DNA of 64,000 bases from Nostoc sp. PCC 7524 (GTDB lineage Bacteria; Cyanobacteriota; Cyanobacteriia; Cyanobacteriales; Nostocaceae), in NCBI RefSeq assembly GCF_000316645.1, contig NC_019684.1, positions 3,563,501 to 3,627,500 of the forward strand, written 5' to 3'. A model generated the notes under the pieces. That model was not told the origin of the DNA. It searched no databases and saw nothing but the letters and a program-made list of their open reading frames with translations. Both the position numbers and the translations under genes were made by a program. How positions within the stretch are numbered: position 1 is the stretch's first letter; the number at the start of each line of letters is the position of its first letter. Positions 38,390-47,509 of this stretch are shown piece after piece.

Positions 38390-39083
38390 GCATATACATC
38401 GATTGATTGAGAGTATTCATCAAGAGTTACTACCTGAGTTGCAAGTTGAGAGTGTCAATCCCTATGATCCAGTCGAAGTGCGCTATCTTCCCCATCCTTG
38501 GCAGCTAATTGGTAGAGGTAACTATGCGGCAGTAGTTTGTCATACAGAATACCAAGATGTGGTAGTGAAGATTTATGCACCTGGAAGACCAGGATTTACA
38601 GAAGAAGTAGAAGTATATCGTCGTCTTGGCTCTCACCCAGCATTTTCGGAATGTCTCTATGCAAAAGACGGTTGTTTAGTCCTCAAGCGGTTATATGGAG
38701 TGACTTTATACGACTCCATCCAACGGGGTTTGCGTATCCCTAAACAAGTAATACAAGATATAGATCAGGCTCTAGATTATGCGCGTCAGCGTGGGCTTTA
38801 CCCCCATGATGTTCACGGGCGTAATGTCATGATGTATGAAGGTAGAGGTTTAGTAGTAGATATTTCCGACTTTCTTGATGAGGAGAAATGCTCTAAATGG
38901 AATAACCTCAAAAGAGCTTATTATTGGCTATACCGTCCCATCCTTTCACCACTCCGGCTAAGGATTCCTTACTTTATACTTAATTTTATTCGTAAATCTT
39001 ATCGCTGCTTGACTTTATTGAAAAAGAGAACACAGAAATCTGTTAGTCCCAATTCCTCTGCTTCCCTAAGCACCCGCAGTTAG
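38382..39083 (+). CDS. Protein kinase-like (Rio/Kdo kinase-type) protein
   Basis: 233 residues. The kinase-like core has a glycine loop (IGRGNYAAVV, 43-52), K63 in VVKIY, E75/E77 for the salt bridge, catalytic loop HDVHGRN (D143, N148) and a metal-binding Asp in VVDIS (D160). It is much shorter than eukaryotic-type kinases. The basic C-terminus (IRKSYRCLTLLKKRTQKS) may touch the membrane. Substrate unknown. Members with HxVHGRN loops occur in many cyanobacteria as stand-alone genes. Start overlaps a small frame. Confidence 0.7.
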   Translation: MNEHIHRLIESIHQELLPELQVESVNPYDPVEVRYLPHPWQLIGRGNYAAVVCHTEYQDVVVKIYAPGRPGFTEEVEVYRRLGSHPAFSECLYAKDGCLVLKRLYGVTLYDSIQRGLRIPKQVIQDIDQALDYARQRGLYPHDVHGRNVMMYEGRGLVVDISDFLDEEKCSKWNNLKRAYYWLYRPILSPLRLRIPYFILNFIRKSYRCLTLLKKRTQKSVSPNSSASLSTRS

Positions 39084-39128
39084 GAACTTTGTTACACTCA
39101 GAGCAAACAGTTTGTAGTGACAAAAATT

Positions 39129-39239
39129 ATGATTGTCGCCAAACCCTTATGCCTAAAGCTGGATGAGTTTCTCCAACTACCACAAACAAAGCCGGCTAGT
39201 GAGTATATTGATGGTGACATTAGTTATCAAGTTGGTTAA
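39129..39239 (+). pseudogene. N-terminal remnant of a Uma2 (DUF820) family gene
   Basis: 36 codons (MIVAKPLCLKLDEFLQLPQT, then KPASEYIDGDISY) match the start of Uma2/DUF820 proteins, which form a restriction-like nuclease fold. The frame diverges and stops (TAA 39237-39239) before the catalytic core. Such genes are multicopy in Nostoc, so a broken copy is not surprising. Confidence 0.75.
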
Positions 39240-39301
39240 TCAAGTGACGGCTAAATGTTAATTTGGGAAACTGGAACCCAAAACTCAGGAAATATTAACA
39301 A

Positions 39302-40222
39302 ATGCCATATTTGAGTGATGCGCGTGAGATTAGTGCCATAGTTGCCGAATATACTCAAGCTACTACTCTGTGGATAGATACCGAAGTAGCAGAATATAAA
39401 AGTCGTAATCCTAGATTATCACTGATTCAGGTCTTAGATGATCCTCACGATATGAGTGGCGATCGCGTTTACCTTTTAGATGTCCTGAATCAGCCTGAAG
39501 TCATAGCTGAATTTATTGAGCAGATTATGGTCAATCCAGCTATTGAAAAGGTGTTTCACAATGCTAACTTTGATCTGAAATTTCTTGGTAATAAACAAGC
39601 TAAAAATATCACTTGCACCTGGGAATTAGCTAAAAAAATTCCTTACTATCTTTTACCATTACCAAACTACCAATTACAAACTTTAGCTACAGAATTATGT
39701 AATTTTAATTATATTGATAAACAAGAACAAAGTAGCGATTGGGGACGCAGACCACTGAGTGAAGAACAAATTGAATATGCTTATTTAGACTGTATTTATC
39801 TTGCTCAAATACATCAAGGTTTGTTAGAATTACAATTAGTAAGTAACCCAGACCCGGAATCAGAAGATTTAACAGTTCTGGGCGCACAGTTCACTCAAAT
39901 TGAAGAACAGTGGAAGCTGTTAAATTCTGAGTATGAGCATCTACAAGAGCGTTTAAGAAGAGCGATGCAAGCTCAAAATGTCTCAGAAACGGCGTTTTAT
40001 AAACTGAGTAGTTACGAACGCAAAGTTGTCAAAGTGCAGTTTGTAGAACTGGCAAGACTGGTAGAAAACCAAGGGATTAATTTAGATTTTCCGGTTACAC
40101 TCACTCAGAAGCTGCAAAAAGATTTAGGGGAGAATCTCGAACAGTTGTCTGTAGATATCGAACAAAGTACATCTTGGCGGCTGTCTCCTCAAAAACCGGG
40201 AAGTGATGCACAGGAGGCATAA
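39302..40222 (+). CDS. RNase D-like 3'-5' exonuclease
   Basis: 306 residues. DEDDy exonuclease motifs: D26-x-E28 in LWIDTEVAE, the second Asp in FHNANFDLKFL, and YxxxD in IEYAYLDCIYL. The C-terminal ~110 residues are a helical extension (with EEQWKLLNSEYEHLQERL) rather than the HRDC domains of classical RNase D. Probably trims tRNA or other RNA 3' ends. It stands alone after the Uma2 remnant. Confidence 0.85.
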   Translation: MPYLSDAREISAIVAEYTQATTLWIDTEVAEYKSRNPRLSLIQVLDDPHDMSGDRVYLLDVLNQPEVIAEFIEQIMVNPAIEKVFHNANFDLKFLGNKQAKNITCTWELAKKIPYYLLPLPNYQLQTLATELCNFNYIDKQEQSSDWGRRPLSEEQIEYAYLDCIYLAQIHQGLLELQLVSNPDPESEDLTVLGAQFTQIEEQWKLLNSEYEHLQERLRRAMQAQNVSETAFYKLSSYERKVVKVQFVELARLVENQGINLDFPVTLTQKLQKDLGENLEQLSVDIEQSTSWRLSPQKPGSDAQEA

Positions 40223-40501
40223 ATCTCTTAACTTAGCTAGTCAAAAAACTATATATTTTTGATGAAAAAGTTAAGTTATTAATTGGATAAAATCTTAAAA
40301 GTATAATAAATAACAATATAATTTATTTCATAAAATTCCCGGTTGATACAACAGACTACTGTTAATTAAACCTAGAGGATAGGAGGTAGACGCGTCAATT
40401 GACTGGGCAAATCGATCAATAGTTAGCATCCATTGGAAGTTAGTGAATTCACTAACTTGGTACTAATTAAATCCAGTTGTCATGACGATTGTGAGCAACT
40501 T

Positions 40502-41344
40502 ATGAAACTGCGGTTATTGGAGCAAGGGCGGGTGAAGTTCAACAAAATATTGACTATAGGTGTGTTTACCGCACTAAGCGCAATTACCATTGTTTCTTGT
40601 AGTAACACTAAAGACGTTTTAGTGACGGAAATTGGAGTCAATCCTCCTAGCCGTCGGGCAAGTAAAAACTCTCAAGCTGGTTCAGCTTATATTCAAGGAC
40701 AAAAACAGCACGCTCAAGGTAATTTGCAAGCAGCGATCGCCTCCTATAATCAAGCTCTCAGTCAAGATCCGGAATATGCTGCTGCTTACAAAGCCAGAGG
40801 ATTAACTTACTTTGATTTAGGAGACAAACAAAAAGCGATCGCAGATTACAACGAAGCCATTCGCCTTGCTGCCAACGATGCGGAAGCCTTCAATCTTCGG
40901 GGCAACGCCCGCGCATCTCTGGGTGATCAAAGAGGCGCGATTACAGACTACAACGAAGCGATTCGCCTGTCTCCCAATTATGCCGAAGCCTACAATAATC
41001 GGGGCAATGCCCTTTCTGTACAGGGAGACAAAAGCGGCTCTATCGAAGATTTTAACCAAGCTATTCGCCTCAATCCCAGATATGCGATCGCCTACAACAA
41101 CCGAGGTAACGCCCGTGCTGCTCAAGGTGACTTACAAGGGGCAATCAGCGATTATAACCAAGCCATTCGCCTCAATCGTAATTTTGGCCCCGCTTACAAC
41201 AACCGGGGAAACGCCCGTGCAGCCCAAGGTGACAGACAAGCAGCCTTACAAGACTTGCAAAAAGCGGCAGATATTTTTCAGAAACAAAACAATAATGATT
41301 TATACCAACAGGTGATGAACAACATCCAAGAATTGGGACAGTAG
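40502..41344 (+). CDS. TPR lipoprotein
   Basis: About 280 residues from ATG 40502; an upstream TTG (40433) would bury the signal sequence. A lipobox-like ITIVSC ends the hydrophobic leader (IGVFTALSAITIVSC), so the protein is probably anchored by acylated Cys. Six tandem TPR units follow with the cyanobacterial consensus AxGDxxGAIxDYNxAIRLxP. It likely serves as a scaffold at the periplasmic or outer membrane face. Partners unknown. Confidence 0.8.
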   Translation: MKLRLLEQGRVKFNKILTIGVFTALSAITIVSCSNTKDVLVTEIGVNPPSRRASKNSQAGSAYIQGQKQHAQGNLQAAIASYNQALSQDPEYAAAYKARGLTYFDLGDKQKAIADYNEAIRLAANDAEAFNLRGNARASLGDQRGAITDYNEAIRLSPNYAEAYNNRGNALSVQGDKSGSIEDFNQAIRLNPRYAIAYNNRGNARAAQGDLQGAISDYNQAIRLNRNFGPAYNNRGNARAAQGDRQAALQDLQKAADIFQKQNNNDLYQQVMNNIQELGQ

Positions 41345-41481
41345 TAATCTATATTTAACGTGCGCCTCCGTTGGAGATTCACGTTATAAATCGGTACCGT
41401 TCAGTTAAGGCTAAAAATTAAAGCTGGGGTAGCAAAAATCATCGCCGACAATTATTTGACTAAATTTGATTCTACAAATAG

Positions 41482-41502
41482 GGACACAGATAGGCTGTGT
41501 CC
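41482..41502 (-). terminator. Hairpin downstream of the sodium symporter gene
   Basis: GGACACAG (41482-41489) pairs with CTGTGTCC (41495-41502) with a 5-base loop. It lies 20 bp after the symporter stop on the minus strand, and after the TPR gene on the plus strand. Confidence 0.55.
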
Positions 41503-41522
41503 TTATATATACGTATTATTAT

Positions 41523-43199
41523 TTAGTGCAGAAGTATTTCAGATTCATCTTCAATTGTCGGAGAACGTAAATCTTCTACCATCGCCTGAATCTCGGCTGG
41601 CGGTGGAGGGGTGAGACGAGAAACTACTAGCGTCACCACCAAGTTAATCAGCATACCCAAAGTACCAATCCCTTCGGGAGATACGCCAAAAAACCAAGGC
41701 TGTACACCTCCGAACTTCACACCGATGATGTAGACAATGGTAAAAATTAATCCTGTCAACATCCCCGCGATCGCACCTTGGGAATTGGTACGCTTATCGA
41801 AAATCCCCAAAACTATCACTGGGAAGAAGCTAGCAGCTGCTAAACCAAAGGCAAAAGCTACCACTTCACTCACAAACCCCGGCGGATTTACACCAAAGTA
41901 ACCAGCCAACACCAAGGATAAACCCACCATCACACGCCCGACAAACACCCGTTTGTGTTCTGAGGCGCTGGAATCAATAATGCGGTAATAAATATCATGA
42001 GCAACGGAACTAGATATAACTAGCAACAAACCTGATGCTGTAGATAAAGCCGCCGCTAACCCACCAGCTGCTACCAAAGCAATCACCCACGGGGCGAGTT
42101 TGGCTACCTCTGGGGTAGATAGCACAATGATATCTCGGTCAATTTTAATTTCGTTGGTGTCTTTATTAGGGGTTAACTGAAAACGCCCATCTTGATTTTT
42201 ATCCTCGAATGTCAGCAGTCCCGTTTTTTCCCACTTGTTCGCCCAGTCTAACTGCTGTACTTCTGTGACTGTGTGATTATGCAGAGAATCAATCAAGTTA
42301 TAACGGGCAAACATGGAAAGTGCCGGTGCTGTAGTGTACAGAATGGCAATGAATAACAATGCCCAACCAGCAGAAAACCTAGCAGCCCGTACACTGGGAA
42401 CTGTGTAAAACCTAACGATAATATGAGGTAAGCCAGCCGTACCCACCATCAAGGCAATTGTGGTGAACAGTACATCTAGCATGGACTTGTTCACAAAAGG
42501 CTGAGTATATTCTTGAAACCCTAAATCAACCTGAATTTGATTGAGTTTGGTAGCAACATCACTAAAGGTAAACGCTAACTGGGGGATGGGATTACCAGTG
42601 AGTATCCAGGCGATCGCCACAGCCGGAATCAAGTAAGCTAAAATCAACACACCGTACTGGGCTACTTGTGTCCAGGTGATGCCTTTCATCCCACCTAAGA
42701 CAGCAAAAAAGCCGACAATCACCATCCCGATGATCACACCAGTGTTGATGTCTACCTGTAAGAAACGGCTAAAGACAATACCCACACCGCGCATTTGCCC
42801 AGCAACGTAGGTAAGAGAGACGAAAATGGCTGCTACTACTGCCACTAAACGAGCGATATTTGAATAGTAGCGATCGCCTACAAAATCTGGCACTGTATAC
42901 TTACCAAATTTCCGCAGATAGGGAGCGAGTAATAAAGCTAGCAGCACATAACCGCCAGTCCATCCCATCAAATAGATAGAACCGTCGTAACCCAAAAAAG
43001 AAATCAGCCCCGCCATAGAAATAAACGAAGCCGCAGACATCCAATCGGCGGCGGTGGCTGCACCATTAGCAATAGAAGGGATATCTTGTCCTGCTACATA
43101 AAAGTCTTTGCTACTTTTAACTCGTGATTGCCAACCGATGTAAATATAAGCAACAAAAGACAGTCCAACTATTAAAATCGTCCAAGTTTCAACTGACAC
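41523..43199 (-). CDS. Sodium:solute symporter family protein, large subunit
   Basis: 558 residues with ~13 membrane segments. SSS-family features include the start TWTILIVGLSFVAYIYIGW, the GAATAADWMSAASFISMAG stretch and the long extracellular loop ~295-345. It belongs to the VC2705/ActP-like branch that pairs with a short DUF4212 subunit, encoded 9 bp upstream. Substrate is likely a small carboxylate such as acetate, but this is not proven for this branch. Confidence 0.9.
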   Translation of the reverse strand: MSVETWTILIVGLSFVAYIYIGWQSRVKSSKDFYVAGQDIPSIANGAATAADWMSAASFISMAGLISFLGYDGSIYLMGWTGGYVLLALLLAPYLRKFGKYTVPDFVGDRYYSNIARLVAVVAAIFVSLTYVAGQMRGVGIVFSRFLQVDINTGVIIGMVIVGFFAVLGGMKGITWTQVAQYGVLILAYLIPAVAIAWILTGNPIPQLAFTFSDVATKLNQIQVDLGFQEYTQPFVNKSMLDVLFTTIALMVGTAGLPHIIVRFYTVPSVRAARFSAGWALLFIAILYTTAPALSMFARYNLIDSLHNHTVTEVQQLDWANKWEKTGLLTFEDKNQDGRFQLTPNKDTNEIKIDRDIIVLSTPEVAKLAPWVIALVAAGGLAAALSTASGLLLVISSSVAHDIYYRIIDSSASEHKRVFVGRVMVGLSLVLAGYFGVNPPGFVSEVVAFAFGLAAASFFPVIVLGIFDKRTNSQGAIAGMLTGLIFTIVYIIGVKFGGVQPWFFGVSPEGIGTLGMLINLVVTLVVSRLTPPPPAEIQAMVEDLRSPTIEDESEILLH

Positions 43200-43208
43200 T
43201 GTTTTTCC

Positions 43209-43463
43209 TTACTTCTTGATATTATATTTGCGGTCTAATTTGTCCATTTGAAAGGCATAAACGAAAATCAATCCTACAAATACGAGGATTGATCCTTGTT
43301 GTGCCATCCAAAAGCCGAACGGTACGCCAAAAAAGCGAAATCCATTCAATGGTTGAACTAACAAAATACTAAAAACTAGGGAAACCAGTACCCAAATAAT
43401 TAAAAGATTGCGAATTAAAGCCGTATTAGCACGCCAATAAGATTGACGTTGATGTTCATTCAT
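43209..43463 (-). CDS. DUF4212 sodium symporter small subunit
   Basis: 84 residues with two membrane helices (NLLIIWVLVSLVFSILL; GSILVFVGLIFVYAF) and the family phrase YWRANTALIRNLL. DUF4212 proteins are always encoded before an SSS large subunit and are thought to form a complex with it. The two genes are 9 bp apart and surely cotranscribed. Confidence 0.92.
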   Translation of the reverse strand: MNEHQRQSYWRANTALIRNLLIIWVLVSLVFSILLVQPLNGFRFFGVPFGFWMAQQGSILVFVGLIFVYAFQMDKLDRKYNIKK

Positions 43464-43639
43464 GGTTGTCTAGCGTAAGTGCATCAAGAATCTTACCAAT
43501 AAGCCGTGATTACGCTAGATGATCTGGTATATTTCTTTATTTATTTATTAAATTTTATTAAAATTACCCATTGTAAAAAAATCTTTTATAGCAAGCTTAG
43601 AAGTTGTTTGCAAAGTCCCTGATTATGTATCAAATATTT

Positions 43640-43720
43640 TTAAAACCCCCTAAATTCCCCTTAAAAAGGGGGAATTTGATTCTATTTCCCCCCTTTTTAA
43701 GGGGGCTAGGGGGGAGCAAC
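43640..43720. repeat. Palindromic C/G-run repeat
   Basis: Two nested hairpins: AAATTCCCC-TTAAAAA-GGGGAATTT (~43653-43678) and CCCCCC-TTTTTAA-GGGGG (~43688-43705), flanked by ACCCCCTAAA and CTAGGGGGGAG. This is a common dispersed palindrome type in cyanobacteria. Another short repeat (TTAGTTCTTAG...AGGACTAAAGTCCT) follows at ~43815-43852. The 519-bp gap holds no gene. Confidence 0.65.
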
Positions 43721-43961
43721 AAGTGTTTAAAAACACAGCCAACTACTTTTCAAACATCCTCTTAAATAATTAGTAAGTAAAACAAGGTAAATAATTAAAG
43801 GTTTGTAGTAAGAACTTTAGTTCTTAGAAAAGGACTAAAGTCCTGACTACGAACTGAATCCTGGTATTTTTACATTGCTTAACATAGTTGATTTTTGCCA
43901 GTCGTTCTACTTATAAGAATCCCATTTAATTTTTGAAATACAAACAGAAACCCCAGATATA

Positions 43962-43976
43962 GTGGGCAAAGCCCAC
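43962..43976 (-). terminator. Short hairpin after the 466-residue gene
   Basis: GTGGGC-AAA-GCCCAC lies 7 bp beyond the stop of the minus-strand gene. There is no clear T-run, so termination is only likely. Confidence 0.4.
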
Positions 43977-43982
43977 CCTACC

Positions 43983-45383
43983 TTACTTAGCACTCACACC
44001 CACCTGTTGAGAATAATATGTAGGCTGGGCATAGATGCTGATAATGCTATCGTTTACTACAAAAAAATCACCTTCTTGCTCATATTTAGAAAACTGTAAA
44101 TCAGGATATCTCCTAGCAAGTTCTTTGGCAGTTATGGCTGGTACTGATATTTCTTGAGGTAGCGTACCAGTAGCACCGATGTAAAAAACTAAAGGAGAAA
44201 TTTTTTCTTGATAAATTTTATTAGCATATTGTTCTAGTTTGGTTTTTGCATCGGTTAAAGCTGCTACCGTTACATCTTTACTCACACTATAACCAGAGAA
44301 TTTATCTTGTAATAACTGTGCCAAACTATTAGCACCTATTTTAGATAAAGTTGCTGAGACTATGCCGTAATTTTCAAGTCCTAAAAAATCATCAAAAATC
44401 ACCTTCATGAATTCATCAACTTTTGTGATTTTGATGCGAGATGACAGTAGCTTATGTCTAAAAGCGAGATTTTCATGAAAAGCCATTGTCAAATTAGGCT
44501 TAGTTAAAATTTCACCAGTTTCTTTGTCATACACTCGATACATTTTATCCAGAAACTTGTTTGCAGAATAAAACTTGCTGAGATTCAAAATATCTTTACT
44601 GCCGATATCAATTTTGTAAATCCTCTGTAAGTCAATATTGCCATCAGTTAATGCTTGTTGACGATTTATGTATTCGTTAGTTGTGGGGAAATTAATGTAA
44701 AGATTACTAGAAAGACAGTGATTTTTTAGTTCATCTAACTGTGGTTCTATAAAGATATCGGATTCTCCCTTGAGATGAGCCGTAATCATACTCAAAATCA
44801 CTTTGATTTTTGCTAACTCATCGAATAAACCAGCAATATTTGGATATTTAATATTGTCATTTACTAGGGGCAAATTATCCAAGTTTATGGTGTATTCATG
44901 ATGAAAATCAAACTCTGCTCTATCTAAAACATCTTTGAGTAATTCAAAAGCTTTCTTGCTGCTAATTTTGATTTTCAAAAATGAAATATAAAGTTTACCA
45001 TTACTAACAATGGTATAATTATTAAATAAATATAAATCATTAGCTAGCAAACCAGCTACTTCTAAAATCGGGGTTTTATCCTCAGATTTTACTAACTTAA
45101 CTTGACGTTTAACTAGCATATTCACTGTGGCAGTGTTGCGATTAAAGGCAAACTTATCTATGCTGACATACTCGGCATTATCTATATATTCTGTTTGTAA
45201 CCAAGGCCGTTTGAGTTCACCATTTTCATCTCTGATACCGTGAACTCGTTTGATACCAGTTCGCTGATAATTTGCTTGCAGATGTTTGATATTGATAATT
45301 ATATTTTTGCGGTATTCTGTCAAAATTTCGATGAGTTCTAGCAGAGAAATTTTGTGATGATTTGCCATACTGCTATCCTCCAT
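43983..45383 (-). CDS. Hypothetical protein of unknown family
   Basis: 466 residues (possible internal ATG six codons in, MANHHKISLLEL). Soluble, Lys/Leu/Asn-rich, no membrane segment and no nucleotide-binding or metal motif that I recognise. The C-terminus (YPDLQFSKYEQEGDFFVVND, SIISIYAQP) appears beta-rich. Its lower GC and different composition from the flanking symporter and lysC genes suggest an accessory gene. A perfect palindrome GTACATATGTAC is 57 bp upstream. Confidence 0.7.
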   Translation of the reverse strand: MEDSSMANHHKISLLELIEILTEYRKNIIINIKHLQANYQRTGIKRVHGIRDENGELKRPWLQTEYIDNAEYVSIDKFAFNRNTATVNMLVKRQVKLVKSEDKTPILEVAGLLANDLYLFNNYTIVSNGKLYISFLKIKISSKKAFELLKDVLDRAEFDFHHEYTINLDNLPLVNDNIKYPNIAGLFDELAKIKVILSMITAHLKGESDIFIEPQLDELKNHCLSSNLYINFPTTNEYINRQQALTDGNIDLQRIYKIDIGSKDILNLSKFYSANKFLDKMYRVYDKETGEILTKPNLTMAFHENLAFRHKLLSSRIKITKVDEFMKVIFDDFLGLENYGIVSATLSKIGANSLAQLLQDKFSGYSVSKDVTVAALTDAKTKLEQYANKIYQEKISPLVFYIGATGTLPQEISVPAITAKELARRYPDLQFSKYEQEGDFFVVNDSIISIYAQPTYYSQQVGVSAK

Positions 45384-45439
45384 ATTCAGTGCAGAACTAA
45401 TTAATAGTCTTTCTGTATTGCACCATTTATACCTTTATA

Positions 45440-45451
45440 GTACATATGTAC
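45440..45451. promoter_or_regulatory. Palindrome GTACATATGTAC upstream of the 466-residue gene
   Basis: A perfect 12-bp palindrome 57-68 bp before the start codon, in AT-rich sequence (TTATAGTACATATGTACCAT). It could be an operator for an unknown regulator. Spacing does not fit NtcA (GTA-N8-TAC). Confidence 0.35.
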
Positions 45452-45603
45452 CATAAAAATGTCAAGTGACTATTAACTGCTTGTGTAGTGTAGCGGCAGT
45501 ATTATTGTTAAATTTAGGTAAACTAAATAACGGATCAGTCTGCCAAGCTTCCGCCGAGTCACGACGCATTGCTAGCAGCAGGCACATTGCATGAAGAAAA
45601 TTT

Positions 45604-47418
45604 ATGGCGCTTATAGTTCAGAAATACGGTGGTACATCTGTCGGTTCAGTCGAACGCATCCAAGCTGTGGCACAGCGTGTCTACAAAACTGTGCAAGCGG
45701 GAAACTCTCTGGTAGTAGTGGTTTCCGCAATGGGGAAAACCACCGATGGACTTGTTAAGTTAGCCAATGGAATTTCTCGCAATCCCTGCCGCCGGGAAAT
45801 GGATATGTTGCTTTCCACTGGTGAGCAAGTCACCATTGCGTTACTCAGTATGGCGTTGCAGGAAATTGGACAACCAGCCATCTCTATGACTGGCGCTCAA
45901 GTGGGTATTGTGACTGAAGCTGAACACACCCGCGCCCGGATTTTACAGATTGAAACAGAACGTCTGATGCGTCACATTGACGACGGCAAAGTAGTTGTAG
46001 TTGCGGGTTTTCAAGGTATCTCTAGCAACGGAGAACTGGAAATTACAACTTTGGGACGTGGTGGTTCTGATACATCGGCTGTAGCTTTGGCGGCAGCATT
46101 ACAGGCAAATTTTTGTGAAATTTATACAGATGTGCCAGGGATTTTAACTACAGATCCTCGTTTAGTTCCTGAAGCGCAGTTGATGGACGAAATCACCAGT
46201 GATGAAATGTTGGAACTAGCGAGTTTGGGTGCAAAAGTATTACATCCCCGTGCTGTGGAAATTGCTCGCAACTATTGTGTACCTTTAGTAGTGAGATCAA
46301 GTTGGACAGATGATCCTGGTACTTGGGTAACAACACCCCAACACCAAGAGCGATCGCTGATTAATTTAGAAATTGCCCGTCCCGTAGATACGGTAGAATT
46401 TGACACCAACCAAGCCAGGGTAGCACTATTGCGTGTACCTGATAAACCAGGGGTAGCAGCCAGATTATTTGGGGAAATTTCCCACCAAAATGTAGATGTA
46501 GATTTAATTATTCAATCCATCCATGAAGGTAACAGTAATGACATCGCTTTTACTGTCACCACACCCATATTAAAGCGAGCAGAAGCAGTAGCAGAAGCGA
46601 TCGCCCCAGCCTTACGGAGTACATCCGATCCCCATACCGACGAAGCTGAGGTAATGGTAGAACAAGACATTGCTAAAGTTAGCATAGCTGGGGCAGGGAT
46701 GATTGGTAGGCCTGGGGTAGCTGCCAAAATGTTTGCCACCTTAGCGGCAGCTAGGGTAAATATTCACATGATTTCTACCAGTGAAGTCAAGGTAAGTTGT
46801 GTAGTTGATGCAGCAGACTGCGATCGCGCCGTCACTGCCCTATGTACCGCCTTTGAAATCGTCGCTTCCCCGACTTCCCTAGCCTCTCCCGCCGCCCCGA
46901 CAGTCTCCCATCCTGCTGTGCGCGGTGTCGCCTTGGACTTAAACCAAGTACGTTTAGCGATTCGCCAAGTCCCAGATCGTCCAGGAATGGCGGCAAAGTT
47001 GTTTGGCATACTAGCCGAACACAACATCAGCGTAGATATGATCATTCAATCTCAACGCTGCCGGGTAGTTGATGGTGTGCCGAAACGGGATATCGCCTTT
47101 ACAGTACCTCGGATGGATGGGGAAACAGCCCAACAACTGCTAACTCAAGCCGCAGTAGATTTAGGTTGGGGTGATGTAGTTTTAGATAGTGCGATCGCCA
47201 AAGTCAGTATTGTCGGTGCAGGTATGGTAGGACACCCAGGTGTCGCCGCTAAAATGTTTGAGGCACTAGCCCAACACCAAATCAATATTCAAATGATTGC
47301 CACCTCAGAAATCAAAATTAGCTGCGTAGTGGCACAAGAACAAGGTGTACAAGCTTTGCAAGTCATTCACGCCGCCTTTGGGTTAGCTGGTAGCCAAAAA
47401 TTTGTCGTACCAGCGTAG
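45604..47418 (+). CDS. lysC: Aspartate kinase
   Basis: 604 residues. Kinase start IVQKYGGTSVGSVERI, the TLGRGGSDTSAVALAAAL motif and TDPRLVPEAQ are present. Four ACT-type units follow in two pairs (~270-420 and ~445-600), each with the VSIAGAGMIGRPGVAAKMF / VSIVGAGMVGHPGVAAKMF signature. Doubling of the ACT pair is the cyanobacterial form and accounts for the extra length over enterobacterial enzymes. The enzyme starts the lysine/threonine/methionine pathway and is feedback-controlled through the ACT domains. Confidence 0.97.
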   Translation: MALIVQKYGGTSVGSVERIQAVAQRVYKTVQAGNSLVVVVSAMGKTTDGLVKLANGISRNPCRREMDMLLSTGEQVTIALLSMALQEIGQPAISMTGAQVGIVTEAEHTRARILQIETERLMRHIDDGKVVVVAGFQGISSNGELEITTLGRGGSDTSAVALAAALQANFCEIYTDVPGILTTDPRLVPEAQLMDEITSDEMLELASLGAKVLHPRAVEIARNYCVPLVVRSSWTDDPGTWVTTPQHQERSLINLEIARPVDTVEFDTNQARVALLRVPDKPGVAARLFGEISHQNVDVDLIIQSIHEGNSNDIAFTVTTPILKRAEAVAEAIAPALRSTSDPHTDEAEVMVEQDIAKVSIAGAGMIGRPGVAAKMFATLAAARVNIHMISTSEVKVSCVVDAADCDRAVTALCTAFEIVASPTSLASPAAPTVSHPAVRGVALDLNQVRLAIRQVPDRPGMAAKLFGILAEHNISVDMIIQSQRCRVVDGVPKRDIAFTVPRMDGETAQQLLTQAAVDLGWGDVVLDSAIAKVSIVGAGMVGHPGVAAKMFEALAQHQINIQMIATSEIKISCVVAQEQGVQALQVIHAAFGLAGSQKFVVPA

Positions 47419-47419
47419 A

Positions 47420-47509
47420 AAGAGGGAGTTGGGAGTGGGGAGTTGGGAGTAGGAAATGGGCGTGGAATATGAAATTTTCTCCCCGCCTCCCCTGCCCCCC
47501 CTGCCTTCT
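47420..47509. repeat. GGGAGTT/GGGAGTA heptamer repeats after lysC
   Basis: Tandem units (GAGTTGG, GAGTGGG, GAGTTGG, GAGTAGG) at ~47424-47452 followed by a C-rich stretch at ~47480-47505. It separates convergent lysC and the hypothetical gene. No gene. Confidence 0.7.

Noticed and set aside
45440..45451. Palindrome GTACATATGTAC considered as an NtcA site
   Set aside because: The half-sites are separated by 6 bp, not the 8 bp needed for NtcA; kept only as an unassigned palindrome.
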